Source of the DNA: Pelecanus crispus
Lineage: Eukaryota > Chordata > Aves > Pelecaniformes > Pelecanidae
Length of the DNA stretch: 64,000 nt
Direction of reading: 5' to 3'
Assembly: GCF_030463565.1 (NCBI RefSeq)
Contig: NC_134646.1
Coordinates: 19,573,296-19,637,295 of the forward strand
A model generated the notes under the pieces. That model was not told where the DNA came from, did not search any database, and was given only the letters and a program-made list of their open reading frames with translations. Numbering within the stretch: the stretch's first letter is position 1; each line of letters begins with the position of its first letter. Positions 26,101-40,475 of the stretch are shown here, piece after piece. The translations under genes were made by a program, and so were the position numbers.

Positions 26101-29100
26101 AAATAGACTGTCATAAAACTGTTGTAAACACTAGAATCTGACTTTTGATATCTCACAAGAGCTAATTAATTCTACAGACTGAAAACAAACACCTCACTTG
26201 GAAAGACTGTGTATAATAAACTGTACTCATCAGCAACAAGTGAGAAGAGCAATAAAATCAATATAGTTGTGTCCTACCTTCTGGGAAAATTAAAATGGGT
26301 AATTTGGCCTTATCTGCAATGTGTTCTCTAATTCTGTGGAGAGAAAATAAGATTTCAGTGTATACTTCATATTTGTATTTGGCCAAGAATCTAAACATTC
26401 GTTACCTCTTACATAGGACAAGAAAAGCCCTTGCCCAATTGCCCTTTCCCAGTCAGCAGCCTCAGCCGGGATGTGTGCTAGTTTCAGGCCTTTATCTCAG
26501 AGGTTATCTCTTACTAATTGCAAAAGTAGGTTTTCTATAAAACTGTATGCAGTTTTATTTCACCATTTTAACCCAATTAACACAAAGGCAGAGAATGGTG
26601 GTATCTGAAGCGTGTAAAAATCACTTCTCATTTATCTTTGGCAGGTTCCAGCTATGAACACAGTCAAACTTTTCTTTTGACTGAAGTATAGTCTGTATTT
26701 CAAGTTTTCATGCTTTCTAGGTTCATAACATCAGTTTTATATGTATCTAATGATCCTCTGCATCTACTTAAGAGATAGGCCACTATTTTACTACATTTGC
26801 TGCATCACTTAAACAAATGTATTACCACTAAGCAGATTACTGACACACAAAATCTGTTGTTTTCCGAGACACTTGTCTTTCCTATGACTCAAGAGCATGC
26901 AGTTCCTCTCCCATCCACATTAAAGAACAAAACCAAAACATCAGATATCAAAAAAGGAGAGAATGATCCAGCATGGGAGAACCTTCTCCATTTTTCTAAG
27001 GACAAACTGTCATAGACACTTACTTAACATGAGCTTCATCACACCCCATTTCATGAAGGTTCAGAATGACTAAGAACAGTCACTGTAAACACCCGAGAAT
27101 ATACGAGCTGCCATACTCAGTCAATCCTGTTCATGTCCTTAAAGTCCAACATGCTGTCTCTGCCAGGAATCAATACTGCAGGCCTGGAGAGCAGTATAGG
27201 CATTAAGCAAACATATTATGACACTTCTCCAGTATGCTCGTCCAGCTTCTAGCAGCTAGGTGGTACCTTGGTCTTTTTTTAATTACTTTTTTTTTTTTTT
27301 TTTTTCTTTCTACAAACAGCCTCCCTTTATCCAGTAGTCACAGCAGACATAACCAGCTTCGATGCTCAGAGCTGATGAAAAACATACCAGGGCAAGGCAT
27401 GATCTGGGAAGCAGATGTGCTGACAGAACTCTGATTTCTGGCCTGATATCCCAAATCATCAGCCTCAAAACAGAATGAACAGGGTCCCCGCCTGTGACAG
27501 GCAGGGCGATTGTGGCAAGGTGGAAATTCCCAGAGGTTACAGGGAAAATGATCAAAAGTTCAGCAGATGATTGCTCCACCCTGCACCTTCATTGATGGAG
27601 CAGTTCCAAACCTTACACTGATGACAACCTAGAGCTGCCCACCAAAGAGAGATGCAGGGTGAGGACAGTCTCAACTCACGCTTGGACCTCACAATTACTA
27701 GACCTGATGGGACAAAAGCAAACACCTCACTACCTTACTTTTTCCTCACCAGATGACGGTCTTTCATTTCTGAGCGTTCAAAAAAAACATGCTGAGTGGT
27801 TTGCATGCAAGTTTTTTGAATAAGTCCCAGAATCCCTCTGTGTGCCTGGCCAACCTGCAAGCCCAAAAGAAACTGGTTACTATGCAAACTCACACACACT
27901 TAAATGATAAAATTCTGAACACAGATGCATCAGTTTCTAAGCTTGTTCACAAATTATACCAATCCTCTTGGTCAAAAGTGCACATACACCTGCCCGTGCC
28001 TATTATTTTGCAGTCCTGAACGTGAGTTTGAATGCTATCAAATCCCACTCTTTCTACCAGTAAGTTTATCCTCTTACCCAACACTACATCTATGGGCATC
28101 TCAACATTACCAATATTTACCAACTCTCTTGTACATACCAAGGAATAGCATCCATCACTGGCCAGGATTAGAACATCTAGTGGAGACGTGTGGTTGGCTA
28201 CACAGATGCCTCCTTCCCGCGGTCTGTTTTCCCTGCAATGAAAACCATAAAAGTAATTACTTAATGCTTATTCTCCAGACTACGGGCCCGATCAGGTGAC
28301 CCACCCAGTGAGCATACATCCACAATCGAGACTCTCTGTGACAAAAGCATTTCAGGCACACAGCTTATCTACAGATCCATAGGAAGTGGAAGAACACAAA
28401 ACATTTTAAAATACTAATATTACTATAATATACGTTAAAACTTCTGGCAGTACGTTACAGCAAATAAGTCATCTTTCCTCATGCTTTCAAGAGTCCCTTC
28501 ACATTTCAGTAGTTTTGGCATTTCACCAAAACCAGTTTCTTTTTAGCTGAGAATACGAGACTTCATTGGAGTAGGCATTTTAGCTGCATACATTACCATT
28601 CATAGAAGCATATATCAAAGAGCATTTGGACACTAAAATTCTAAAAGCAAAGACACTAGAGCATGATTTTGCTTGTTTTCTAAAGGACAAACAAAAAAAT
28701 ATTTCAGAAGCCTCCATTACATAAAACTCCACCACTAACCAAGCAAGATATTACAAAAACTTACTGAAATACCATCCATAACTTGCTTTAGGAAAGAGCA
28801 TGAAGAATTAGTTACCAAGCAAATCAGCTAATAGAACAGCTGAACATTTTATGGCGATGTTCTTGCACATGATTATAACGCATTCATGGCAAACATTGAG
28901 AAAAATGTCTACCTGTATATTTAACCAAGAATACAGTACTACTACATTGTTGCATACCCTGCCAATACACAACAGAAAACACAGTAGGGCATGCAAACAT
29001 CATGATGGAGTCTAGGTGATCCAAACAGCTTCTTGGATCAAATTGCACCATCATAGTATCTGTGCAGTAATGGAATAAGAATCCCACTCTGAAACTTGAG

Positions 29101-32100
29101 ACATTGAGTACTGTAAGAAATCAATACCAAACCAGCAAGAGCAGGGTGGCACCACTCACCTGTTGTGGAAATGAACAATACCACCCAGACATCGGAGACC
29201 TAATGTGGCACATATCATCTGAACCTGGTTGCTCAGCCAGCATTTAACTCTAAAAGAAATGAAGCCATATATACATTTCCAGTTCTATGTAGTCACTCAC
29301 AGAACAATGTAATGTAAACTCTCCAAATTATTCCCCAAAGCTGTTATTACAAAGACCATACTAAGAGGATTCTTTGCACTAACAATGCCATGCAGGAGGA
29401 GCTTATCAGGTATCAAAGATAGTCCTGTTCCATTTTTCTACTGTAATCTATTCTAAACCCCCTAGATTCAAAGCAGAGAAGGTAATAGTCAGGGTTTTGT
29501 TTTATACATTTTCTCTGGAAGCAACTGTTATCAACCCATGCATTAACATTAATTTAATATAAAAATATTTAGCTGGTGAATCACATTTGAGGGTTTTTTT
29601 GCACTGACAGGACATAACAATCTCACAGTATTAATATGGAATTGCTCAGGACAGATGATTAACTTGCCCTATTCTGACTCAAGTAGAGCATACTCTATTT
29701 TCCACTCTAAAACATGCTTCCAGCAGTATCTATCTGGCTTACACTGCATGACTGCATGTCCACTTTCAGATACCATTGCCATACTCTTTCTCATAGTGCT
29801 CTATGAGTTCACAGCAGAGAAAAAGTCACCCCATGATAGTCCACATTAATCCTCCAGACTCAAGCAGATTTATATTCCAACACACTACTTCAAATCATTA
29901 AAGAAATAAAAAAGAAATGGGAAGAGTGCTCAGCAAACACCTACCTGCCATTTGGAAACTGTCCTACTACCGTAGTGGCCAAGAGCAGCAAGAGGATGCT
30001 GAAAACAGCCAAGCAGACACTATGAAGTAAAAATTCTTAATTAAATGCTAAGAAGCAAAACTGGAAAAGCAAGCAAGAAAATATTTTATTTAACCCTTTA
30101 TCCATTTCACAATGCTTCCCTCCACCATCAATAGCATCTAAACTAGCAATACAGCAGTTAAGGCCAACAGGAGCACATGTTTTCACTCAATTAATCCTGC
30201 ACTGAGTACAAAGCCTCATGATGCCTGGAGCTTAGCTTCTAAAAAGCACCACACCCTGATCTGAAGCTATCACGCAGTAAAGCAGCTGTGTGTTCAAAGA
30301 GGACAGCAAGTAGTGGCTAGCGTTCTTTAATGCAGGTAAGATTTCTCAGTACCAAAAGGGACTCATAATTTCATTTTTAAAAACCTATCCAGAAATTTCA
30401 GTACAGTAGTAAACTACTATATAACCATGAAAATTAAATGTCATTGGTTATTAATGGCTGAGCAAAACCAATCTTGAAGCCATTTCTACATAAGTGTCGT
30501 CTCCTTAAGCTGCATATCTAAGTTTACACACAGGCATATGTACTCTGCTATATGACTGAGCGGTATGAAATCCCTCTATGCAGTGCAGCTATCTTTTAAA
30601 TATACTGTCTCCCCATCAAAGGAATAAGAAATTTTAAAAGCTCTTGCTCTTTACAAGAATGCATGAATATTTGTAACTGGTCAATATGATAAAGGCTGGT
30701 TTTGCTTAAAAGAAAATTTTAAAAGTCTGAAAATTTAATGCATTCCAAGTAGATGTCTCTTTTTTCCATGATGCCCTGTCCTCCCTGAACATTGGCTTTG
30801 CTTCAAGTCTCAGGTGTTCAGCATACAGTCTCCCTGTCTCTTAGACAGGTAGAGCCTGATCCTTTCAGTTGAAACAGTTGTTACTTTACATAACAAAAAG
30901 ATCTCCAGATCATTTCTGTAAAGTTTCTCTGGATTTTAAGAACTAATCAGTTACTAATAAAACATGCAGAACATGAGAAACATACATCTTCAGCACCTTT
31001 TCTTTTTTTTTTTCTTTTAGGGATATTTAAGTTTCGATGGCATCTTAGAGAACAAAGTCATGCCAGGTTCTCCTTTCTGCACTAGTCAATAGCATATTAT
31101 TTCACATCTTTTGTAAAAAGTAACAAGAAAAACAGATCCCAGCAAATTACATCTGGCTCACCGAAAAGGCAGCAGGAGGCAATACCGAATTAAGATCCCA
31201 ATGACCCACACAACCGTTAGTTGCCAGCTGACATGGTGCAAGTTGGCATCGGTTCTGCTGAGGAGATTCCAGGACACCAGCTCCTCAGAGGAGAACCGTT
31301 GGGTGACTTCGTCTTCTGCAACTGCCTCACACCCCTTCTTGGAGAAGTACATAACATCAGCAAGGTCAAAGCATCCTCGGCGCTGGACAGCAATCTCCTG
31401 TTCCATGGAGGTTTCCTCTCTCTGGATAATCCCTACATGAGGAAATGAGTATGCTTTCCACACAGAGGAATGGACAATATGGATTACAAAAAAAGTAAAA
31501 TACACATGCTTTTTAGAAATAGCTCTCCTCCTACTCCAAGCACCATAATTGCATTGTTATGCCTCATTTACATACTGGCATTTAGTTCCACAAGTTACTT
31601 CTCTAATCCTATGCCATATAACACCACTAAATTTTTTAGGAAAGGAGAAAAGCATTCAGAGCAAGCTGCAAATAAAACCTTGAGCACAACACCTACTCCA
31701 TTGTCATTTACCAAACACCACATGACACACACCTACAAATGTCAACAGTGCACTACCAAGACTGCAGACCCATCCTAGTGCCTTGACTCAAATTCAGGCA
31801 GTGTTTGTATAGTTATTGTTCTTCCTGCTGTTGATTAGTTTTACCTTTTCCCAGCTGTAACAAACACTTTCCTCCCCCCCCCCCCCCAAGTCTTCTCTCT
31901 TCCCCCATCCTTTCTCCTTTAAGAGTCACTTCGTTACCAAGAGACTTCAAACTGTCTAGATTTTTCCCCCCAAGATATACATAGTGTAACACAGAAGCAT
32001 TGTGCAGGAAGAATGACAACACATTCATGCTCCATATCTGTAATTAGGCCTCATAGAACGGCCACACAGCAAGTCTGTGATGTTTGCTGAGGTCACTCTG

Positions 32101-35100
32101 AGACCAGATTCTTATCTGGCTCGTTACAGTGACTAAGATGGTATTGATTCATACCAGCTAACACATGGCTTTTTTGTCGTGTGTCGTCCCCCCCCCTTTT
32201 TTTTCCTGGGGTGGGGGTGGCGTGGTATTGGATGACATTAAATATGCATTATACAAAATACATTTCATTTATCTTAATCAACATACTACCCCCTGATCAG
32301 AAGATCAGAATCACAAAACTCTCCTTCATCTGCACTTCAGTCAAATCTTCAACACCCAGGAAATCAGACCTGAAATTCATTAACTGACAAACCAAGCAGT
32401 CTACATGACTGATGACTGAAAATGGCACTACAAGTAAAAGGATTATTATGAGAACTTAACCCAGTCCCCTTCAGTCAAAGAAGAAAGGAAAAATAGCTGG
32501 GAAGAGAAAAAAAATAAAAAATTACTCTCTCAGATTTTATCCCCATGCCCAGAGAAGAGTGCAAGTTGTAACTGTAATCTGTGGGATGGTGTAGCTCCTT
32601 TGCTTGAGAGACCCTGGCTTTTTGCGTGCTAGGAGTTAGAAGAAGTGAGAGAATCCATACAGAGCAGTATCAAGGGCAAAGAATACTCATTCCTCTTAAA
32701 CTTGTGAAGAGAGAGCTGACTGAATCAGAAAGTACAAAATACTCACGAAAATGGGGACAGCTTCCCAAATGCTTATGAGCAATGTCCTTCTATACTCACA
32801 CTAGTCTCTCAACACCTTTTATTCAGAAGACTCAATCATTCACAGATTATCTTGCTTATAACATGCTTAAGATCTCTTTTGTAGGTTTGTAACTTCAACA
32901 GTTATTTGCCCATCAACCTCCATTTTGGCCATTCCAGTTTCCTTACTTAATATCAGATACAATTTATGTTTCCATTTACTCTTTTCTAGGTAAGATATTA
33001 AAATACTTGCTTTTTTACAAGACAAATAGTGCTGTGTCACCTTCATTCAGAGATCTTACCAGTGGAGATTAAATTTTCAAGTGCCAGCGCCTTCTGCTTT
33101 TTTACTCCCTCCTCAATCTGCAGGGTGGCCCACTGTTCCCAAAACAAGAAAAGTAGATGTTGATGGGTTTCATTTCATCATTTCCAGGCATTCTGCAATT
33201 ACCTTAGGTGAATTGCCTGAGCCTCTTTTATTGAAGCCAGGTCTTAGATTTTCATTTTTCAAATTCAGCCTGAAGGCTGTCCTGCATGCCTCCTGTTTCA
33301 TTTGTTACATAGACTACCTTTTGCCATTTTCAGGAAAAATTGTTTGGCTCATACTTCTTTTCAGGACACAGGCAGCTGTTTTTTTCCTGGGGCCCCACAA
33401 ATTACTGAGCTACCTAAGAGACTGTGTGAGGTCCACGGGTCCAAAACTCACTCTTCCCCATTTAGCTTCAGGCAATAGAATGTTGCAAAATACTATCACT
33501 GGCATTAGAGACGTGCTGGAAAAATAGATCTAAAAATAGGTTTTAAAGAATAAAAGAGATTACCTCAGTTTTAGGGCATTCATGCAATTTCTGTTAACAG
33601 AAAACAAGAGGGACTATTTTGTATCCATGAGTATTTCTGGAGTAGTAGGTTTGGTAATGAGCTTTCACCCTTTCCTCTCTTTACCTTTTTGAGTTTCTCC
33701 TCCCCACACAGAGCGGCATAATACTCCTCCATGAGCAAAAATCAAATATACTAATATGCCTACTTTTTGAAGTTTTCATAGCTTTGAATGTTTTCATCAT
33801 ACATATGTAGACATATAAACAGTAGCTCTTGTGAGTATTAGATCTTCCCGTGTTTACGTCAAGATATCTGCCCTAATAAAGGACACAGGATGCTTGCATG
33901 TAGGCTCTGCTCATTATTAAGGAACCAATGACCCACTCAGCTTACGTTCTCACTGCTATTAAGGCTTTCCACCTACAACAGATAAGGATATATCTTTCTG
34001 CTTCAGGATAAACTCTTGCTAAGCAGTTTATTTCCCTCTTACTGACATGTGCAGCCATTTAAATCACCACAAAGCTTGATCTCAAATAGTCTTCACCACG
34101 TTACAACATGTTGCATGTGCCAACAATTACTAGTTTTTTGCCATCCTTAAGTTCTGTGTGCTCTCTACCAGCTCCTTCTGTAGCTATTGAAGTTTAAGTC
34201 AATAACAAAAACGGGACACTTTATCATGGCATAATTAGGATACTTTAGTTACCCTTAGTTGACTTTTTTTTTACCAGCCATCTTAAGAAAAGAAAAAAGA
34301 GAAAGTAGAATATGCAGTGATGTGCTATTTTTAAACTCCATGCAAACCATCGATTATAACACCATTTAAGAAAAAAAAAACCCCACAAACACAACAAAAA
34401 CCTTCACCTTATCTATACTTTCCAATTATTCCATAGGAAAGGTCAACTGGTACATCACCTGTCTCAATCTTTTGCAACACATGGAGAGTCATTCAGAGTT
34501 GGGGAGCCAGGGGCTGTCATGAAAACAGCAGCCTATGCACTGAGAAGTGAATGAATACATGGCACAGGAACAAGAATGTTGCAAAAGAGAGTAAAGGCAG
34601 ACGTGTTGCAAACTTAACCTCTTTATAACGTACTGCTGGTCCTCATCCCTCCCCCAATATTCTTCAGGATAGCTGTATGGCATGAGGGAGGCAAAAAATA
34701 AAAATTGCCTAGCTTGGCAAATAAATCTCTTTGCCTTACTCTCTGCTTTCCTGTCTCCTATCTTATCTCCTGTCTCCTCCCTTATCTTGCCCATCACAGT
34801 CCTCCTATGTGAACAGGCACCTGCCAGTTGGCAAGCACTGCCAGAAATGAGCTTGCTCATACTGTCCTGAAGGATTTGGAATACCTCAAGGAGGCTGGCT
34901 TTTGAACCCCAGGCGGAAAAAGGGTGATAATCACTGACCAAGCTGACTCACAAAAACATGTTAATTCAAATGAGCAAGACAAGTCAAAACCAACAAAAAA
35001 TTATCAAGTTTACTAGTAAAGTATAAAGTCTGCCTCATAGCACAGAGAAACAGTGGAACAAAAGTGGTAGCCTGCAATTAATAGTCAGTCAAGGCTACAA

Positions 35101-38100
35101 AGGCAGAGAACAAGGCAGATAAGGAAGAGTTTTCAATAGGTGAACGGTTACCCAGGGCTTGTTAGCTTGGAAAAAGAGCTGGCTGAGACGGCATATGACA
35201 GAGGTTTACAAAGTCTGGACTGGCACAGAGCAGGTGCATAAGGAACAGTTATCTGTTCTTTCCTAGTACAAGAACTAGGGAGCATCATATGAAAGTGTCG
35301 GGCAGAGTGTGTGAGCAATAAAAAGGTAATATATTTCCACAAAACACAGTTAAGTTGTTGAGTTCATTGTCCAGCACATATTGCCAGAGATCATCTGAAA
35401 TGGGAGCAGTTACATAAAAACATGGATGAAAATCATCATGGGACACAAAACTCTCCTAATTCGAATTAATGAATCGGCACAGGAGGCTGAAGCAACAAGT
35501 AGCTGGGAGGGTATTCCTGGCAATACGGCCAAACAATCACCCAGCTCTTAGGCTTTCCATCAAGCAATTGAGTTGATGCCTGTCAAAGCCAGGCGATCTG
35601 TCTGGGTCAGACTCTGGACTGACCCAGCAGAGTAGTTTCTATGTTGTTCTGCATTCGGTGGCATCTGTACATTTAATTTGTTTTTAAAATATGAAATAAG
35701 GCTTTGTGATTGCCTTTGTTTTGCACAGTATTGAGACAGAGCTGTCATGCCGGTCTTTGTTGCAAAACACTAATGAAAGGATGTTTTAAATGCCTTACAA
35801 AAATGCAGATGTTGCAACTAACACAGAATTTAAGTGTTAAATGGAGCAACTTCATTCCCAAGTTTGCTGACTGAATGAGAACTCAGGTGCTGTGCTTTCC
35901 TCCCTCCCATTTCTGAAGTGATGAGGACACAAGGAAGCCAAACATCCAGCAGGTGATCCCAGCTGGAATACTGAAGACTTGACAGTTTAATTCCAACAGC
36001 CCATTTGTTTGAGGCTTCCTATAATTACATTCTGAACAAAATAAGAGTGCCTAATACTTAATTACATTAATTACTTTCTTCATAGTACATGACATGAAAA
36101 GCTATACAATATGGAATGTTCATTTTTAAAAATCTCACTTCTTGTGTTTTTTTCCCCTCCCTTTTTCCTTTTAAGTACAGTTCAGTGTGTTGTTCAGTAT
36201 TCCATTTTTTTGTACTGTGTAAGAATTTGGTTTTGGCCTCTCTCCCTCTTCCCATATTTTACTACCTCTTCCATGTACTCACAGAAGCTTTTTCTAATCA
36301 CTCATTACACTGGCTTTTTTCAGTCCTCTTCTTGGCTTTGTTCTCATGTGTGACAAAGGCCTTGGGGCAATTACTCCATGTAAAGTCTTCCAATATAATT
36401 ACAAAGAGAATGTCAGTAGGTTTTTAGTGCAAGCTAAAAATCACCATCTAAGATCAAGCACTTATGACCTTTTCATCCAATTGTCCTTTCTCTCTGACCT
36501 CATTTCCCCTTTCACATCCCAAACAAGAACCCAGATCAAATTATCTGCATATTACATAGCAGGTCTGAGAGAATGTGTAAGCAGTAACTGTCCACAATCA
36601 GACAGTGAAAAGCACTCACAAATCTCCTGGCTGCTCTAGTGAGGGCAGATGAAATAGGTTGAGAAGGGTCCAAAACAAATGTTTGAGATAAAAGCACAAG
36701 TATCATTTCTTTGGTTTTTGATGCAGTGGCTAGTCAGGATAACCATGTATTTGAAAGCACAGCAGTGAGCTGCTTCCACTAGTTTAAGCATCTGCAACAT
36801 CTGCCCATAATCCAGTGAGAGTTTACAGCATATTAGCTACCTCAATGTACAAGTGAGCTATCAGTTCAAACAATATCCACAATTATTACCTGGCTGATGT
36901 CTTTCCTACACGTCAGTATTTCTCAAGAAACAATGATACTCCAATTTCATACAGAAGTTCAGATCTCATAAAATTCCAGAAGATTCTTGGCAAATGGAGC
37001 TACAGCTGTTTATCATGGGTTTTTTGACTCTCCACAGGACTGCGAGAGTATGGTGTAGATTTCTTTCTAGCAAATGCATTTTCTTTTGCAGCTGCAGCAC
37101 TAAAGAGCTGGAATACTGACCCTAGCACAACTTTGCTAGTATCGTCATAACCACCAAACCCCATTACAGACAGGCAAATACAAAGCTTAGAGAAAACACA
37201 TTATTTCACAAATAAAAGCTTACAAGCATACGGGAAAGAATAACCCTATTGGAAACCAAACCAAGTTAATCTTTATTATTTCCAGAAATATTTTAAGGCT
37301 AAATGAATGGTAATAATAGTAATTACGTAGTATGCAATTGAGAAATTACTGTCTTGGAGATCTTTAACTATTATACTCTCTGTATGTCCCCAAAAAAGAC
37401 AAAACAAAAGGAAACACACCACCAAAAAGCCCAAACCCACACACAATCACGCCCCCCCAAATTTTCAAACCTTGAATCTTGCTTTTGTAAAAAGGTTTCT
37501 TTTGTTTCTAAAAACCAAGTACCTAGATTCTGTGATGGAGAAGCAGCAAAGGGTATGAATTCTTTCCATACATATATTACATCTAGCCCGTTTGTACCAG
37601 TCACTGTTCACACTGCTAAAACACTTCAGTAAAGTCAGGAAATCAAAGTCACTTATCTCATCATATGCCACCATTACTCATTGCTTAGTAATAGATCTGC
37701 GAGCTTGGGCTTTATCCTAAAACACCTAGAGCTCCCAGTAATTCAGTAAGGGCTACAGATATGCTTTCTTTGAAAACACAACTTTGAAAAAGTATCTTTT
37801 GACCTTAAAGTCCTTGATTTCAGTCTCTACTCTTATTTTTCTCAAATTGACAAAACATGGCAAAAAATAAAGCATTTTCCCTCTGCCTCCCAATTTGCGT
37901 AGTCATTTACACCTGTAAGAAGCAAATATGAAGTGTTCTTAGGTGGTAAGTTTTCTATTAATTTTGCTGGTCTACATAACAGACTAAATCAAATATAACA
38001 CAGTGGAGAATCCAGTCATAGTGCTCGATGTTGGATTTTTGGTGAAACATCAACCAGTTGGTTGGTACTTCCTAGAGCACTGATATTCCTGCAAAATAGT

Positions 38101-40475
38101 CAGTGGTGTGCTAACACAGGACTAAGAACCTGCTCTTCGCATTTTCAGCATAGCTATCTCGTAAGGCATCCTATTTCACCATTCAGGCTAACAACTGGAA
38201 CAAAGGATAGCCTTTGTGCATTACCCCGTTACCAAGATCTCAGGTAGATAATGGCACAGCTAGAAAAAAGTTGACACTGACAGCCTAGTGAAGCGCCAAG
38301 TTGTTCATTTCTTGAACAAAGGGTGCATATAAGCCTGTTTTAAAGCTAACCGTATCCCAAGCAGCAGTTTCAGCCATATTCTGGTGAATGAGCCCCAGTA
38401 GTCCAAGAATGGGCCCAGCAATTGTATGTACAAGCTTTAACCGAGCATTTCCTGGCCTACCCCTACTTCCAAAGAGCCAAATGGGCCACAGCACAAGCAA
38501 AGAGGACCTAACATTCCCTCCACCCTCCCTCCCTCCCATTTCCCACCAAGATAGCTCTTAGTTACTCTTTTGGCAGGATGAGAAGCATTTGAACAATACT
38601 TCAAAGAAAACAGCTGAAATTGATCGTAAGATGAAGACAGAGGAAACTCCGGTTTTGCCCACAGGACAATTAAGGAACAACTTTCAACTAAAGAACAAAA
38701 CAACTCAGCCTGGGCTTCAGCACATGGAGCTGTGCTCTTCCTGTTATTAGCTGCTGCGGCAATGGGGAACTAGACATAAAAAGCTATGTCTGATCACATA
38801 ACTATTAACTTAATTACTTCTTTTTTGATAAATTAATCCTCCTCATTGTGAACACAAAGTTATCATGCTCATAACCTGTTACAAAAACAGTGGAAAGAAA
38901 AACATTTAACATGGTTTTCCAAAGAGAAGTGCCTTCCTATGTAAAGCACCCACTGAGTGAGTCAAATGCCCTTCAGAGTTGTGAAATGACTTGGGGGGAG
39001 GGTGGGGGGGAGGAATACAGAAATTACTTTAATGTCTGCCAACTACAGCAGCAAAGCTGTCCAAAGACCTCCTCGGGTTTGTGTTTGATATGAGAGAGCC
39101 TGATGAAATCAATTCCAAGTACCACAAGCCTCTTACTTAGGGTACCAATAAGAATTTAATTAGCATACAACTGGCTGATGAAAAAAGTATCACATATGAA
39201 AGCCAATATTACATATAGCCACTGCAGGCAGTCACTTCCCATTGACATCAGTATCTGAAAAAACAAGGAACCCCTAAAGTTTGCAGTCACATGCACTATG
39301 CTAAACAATGTTCATACAGCTGAAGAGAGTCCCTGTCCAAGAGCTCTTAATCAGTATTTACAAGAGACATAAAAATTATAAGACAAAAATAAGAATTGGC
39401 AAGGCAAGATGGTCATGGTATTAACTGTATCACATTATTACAGACACATTCTATTGCACAAATAGATGGCTCTAACAGCTTAATAACAGAAACAATACTA
39501 GTAATAAATTTTCTGCCACAAGTAGAAAGTATATTCATGAAAAGCAGGTTTATGCCAGAAAGACAAAGTTAGTTTACTGGAAAACAGAAATGCTTCACTG
39601 TTCAATATGATGAATTCACAGCACCTACTTTTGGCCACTGACAGATGTGAAAAGTCAGACTTGAAAAATTAAATGCAATTCTGGCTTATTAAAAGCCCCA
39701 GAAAACTTTTACTGATATCAGCAGAATCAGGATCTTAGCCATGACCTGTTCATCTCTAGAAAAATTACACTTTTAGAAGGTTGCACAGATTCCTCAAGTC
39801 TTGTACAGCAGAACTTATGACTGCTGGATCCCCCAGATTTATAACTGGAAGAAGCAAACACACACAGTCAGTATTCTTACCTAGAACAGTACTTATTAAT
39901 ACCATGTAATTAAAATAATCCAAATAAAACCATTGAAACTTAAGTAACAAGAACAGGTATTTTAGATGTACCTACCAACTCCCATAAACTAATACATCTT
40001 TTTATTTGACTTGTCATGAGTATACTATGAAGTATTTTAACCAGCTTGAACTAGAAGCAATATATCATGGAATCTCTACTTTAACACAAGAAAACCTCAA
40101 ACCAATACCAGATCATAACCCAGCACATAACTAGATATCACTAAAGACACCATTCAAAAGAACTGTCATGTAAATTAAAGTTGCAGACAACACATCCAAG
40201 TTAATAGAATTCTTTCTGCTGACTTTTATGATATCTATATCAAATGTACAGATTTTTATTTTTTTATTAAACCTGTCCTGTAGTAAACACATACCTTTTT
40301 AACTCAATTCTCAACTTACCTCTAACATTTTTATTACAATTCTCACATAGAAATGAGAAATCCCCAATGGCACTCTAATCATCGAAGGCAGCAAAACTAA
40401 TACCACAAACAAAATCGTCCAGACAGACAAAATCTTGCCCCCTGCAAGGCCGTAGCCCTCTCTATCTTCTTCCAT
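23177..40475 (-). CDS. GPAT3-like tandem paralog (glycerol-3-phosphate acyltransferase), complete, 12 coding exons
   Basis: Coding exons, 5' to 3': 40320-40475, 33060-33132, 31162-31432, 29945-30019, 29160-29249, 28139-28232, 27739-27854, 26278-26333, 25850-25935, 24974-25102, 23758-23837, 23177-23291. All junctions are GT-AG and in phase, giving 446 codons (human GPAT3 has 434). Residues 19-34 are hydrophobic, and 148-188 hold a membrane-associated pair of segments. Acyltransferase motifs are NHTSPLD (235-241, with catalytic His236 and Asp241), FERSEMKDR (278-286), FPEGTC (308-313) and HPVAIK (334-339). Family blocks such as DEVTQRFSSEELVSWNLLSR and KKGSFEVGGTIHPVAIK are present. The expected activity is acyl-CoA:glycerol-3-phosphate acylation at the ER. 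The start codon has A at -3 and G at +4. The N-terminus (LAGGKILSVW) and residues 254-275 differ most from GPAT3. It is intact in sequence, but expression and activity are unproven. Confidence 0.92.
27287..27305. repeat. Poly-T run, about 19 bases
   Basis: A long T homopolymer in intron 7 of the GPAT3 paralog. It is a simple low-complexity tract. It could be the A-tail of an old minus-strand insertion, but no element body is recognisable. Confidence 0.7.
31874..31887. repeat. Poly-C run, 14 bases
   Basis: Fourteen consecutive C on the plus strand in intron 2 of the GPAT3 paralog, reading G on the sense strand. Low complexity only. Confidence 0.85.

Noticed and set aside
27775-27790. Apparent frameshift in exon 7 of the GPAT3 paralog at a T run
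   Set aside because: Recounting across the line break gives eight T on the sense strand, which keeps the FERSEMKDR frame intact.
33081-33527. 148-codon open frame on the plus strand
   Set aside because: It starts antisense to exon 2 of the GPAT3 paralog, so part of its openness is a shadow of that exon. The rest matches nothing known.
34489-34941. 150-codon open frame on the minus strand in intron 1 of the GPAT3 paralog
   Set aside because: Cys- and Ser-rich sequence without a recognised domain. No clean exon boundary in phase with the gene.
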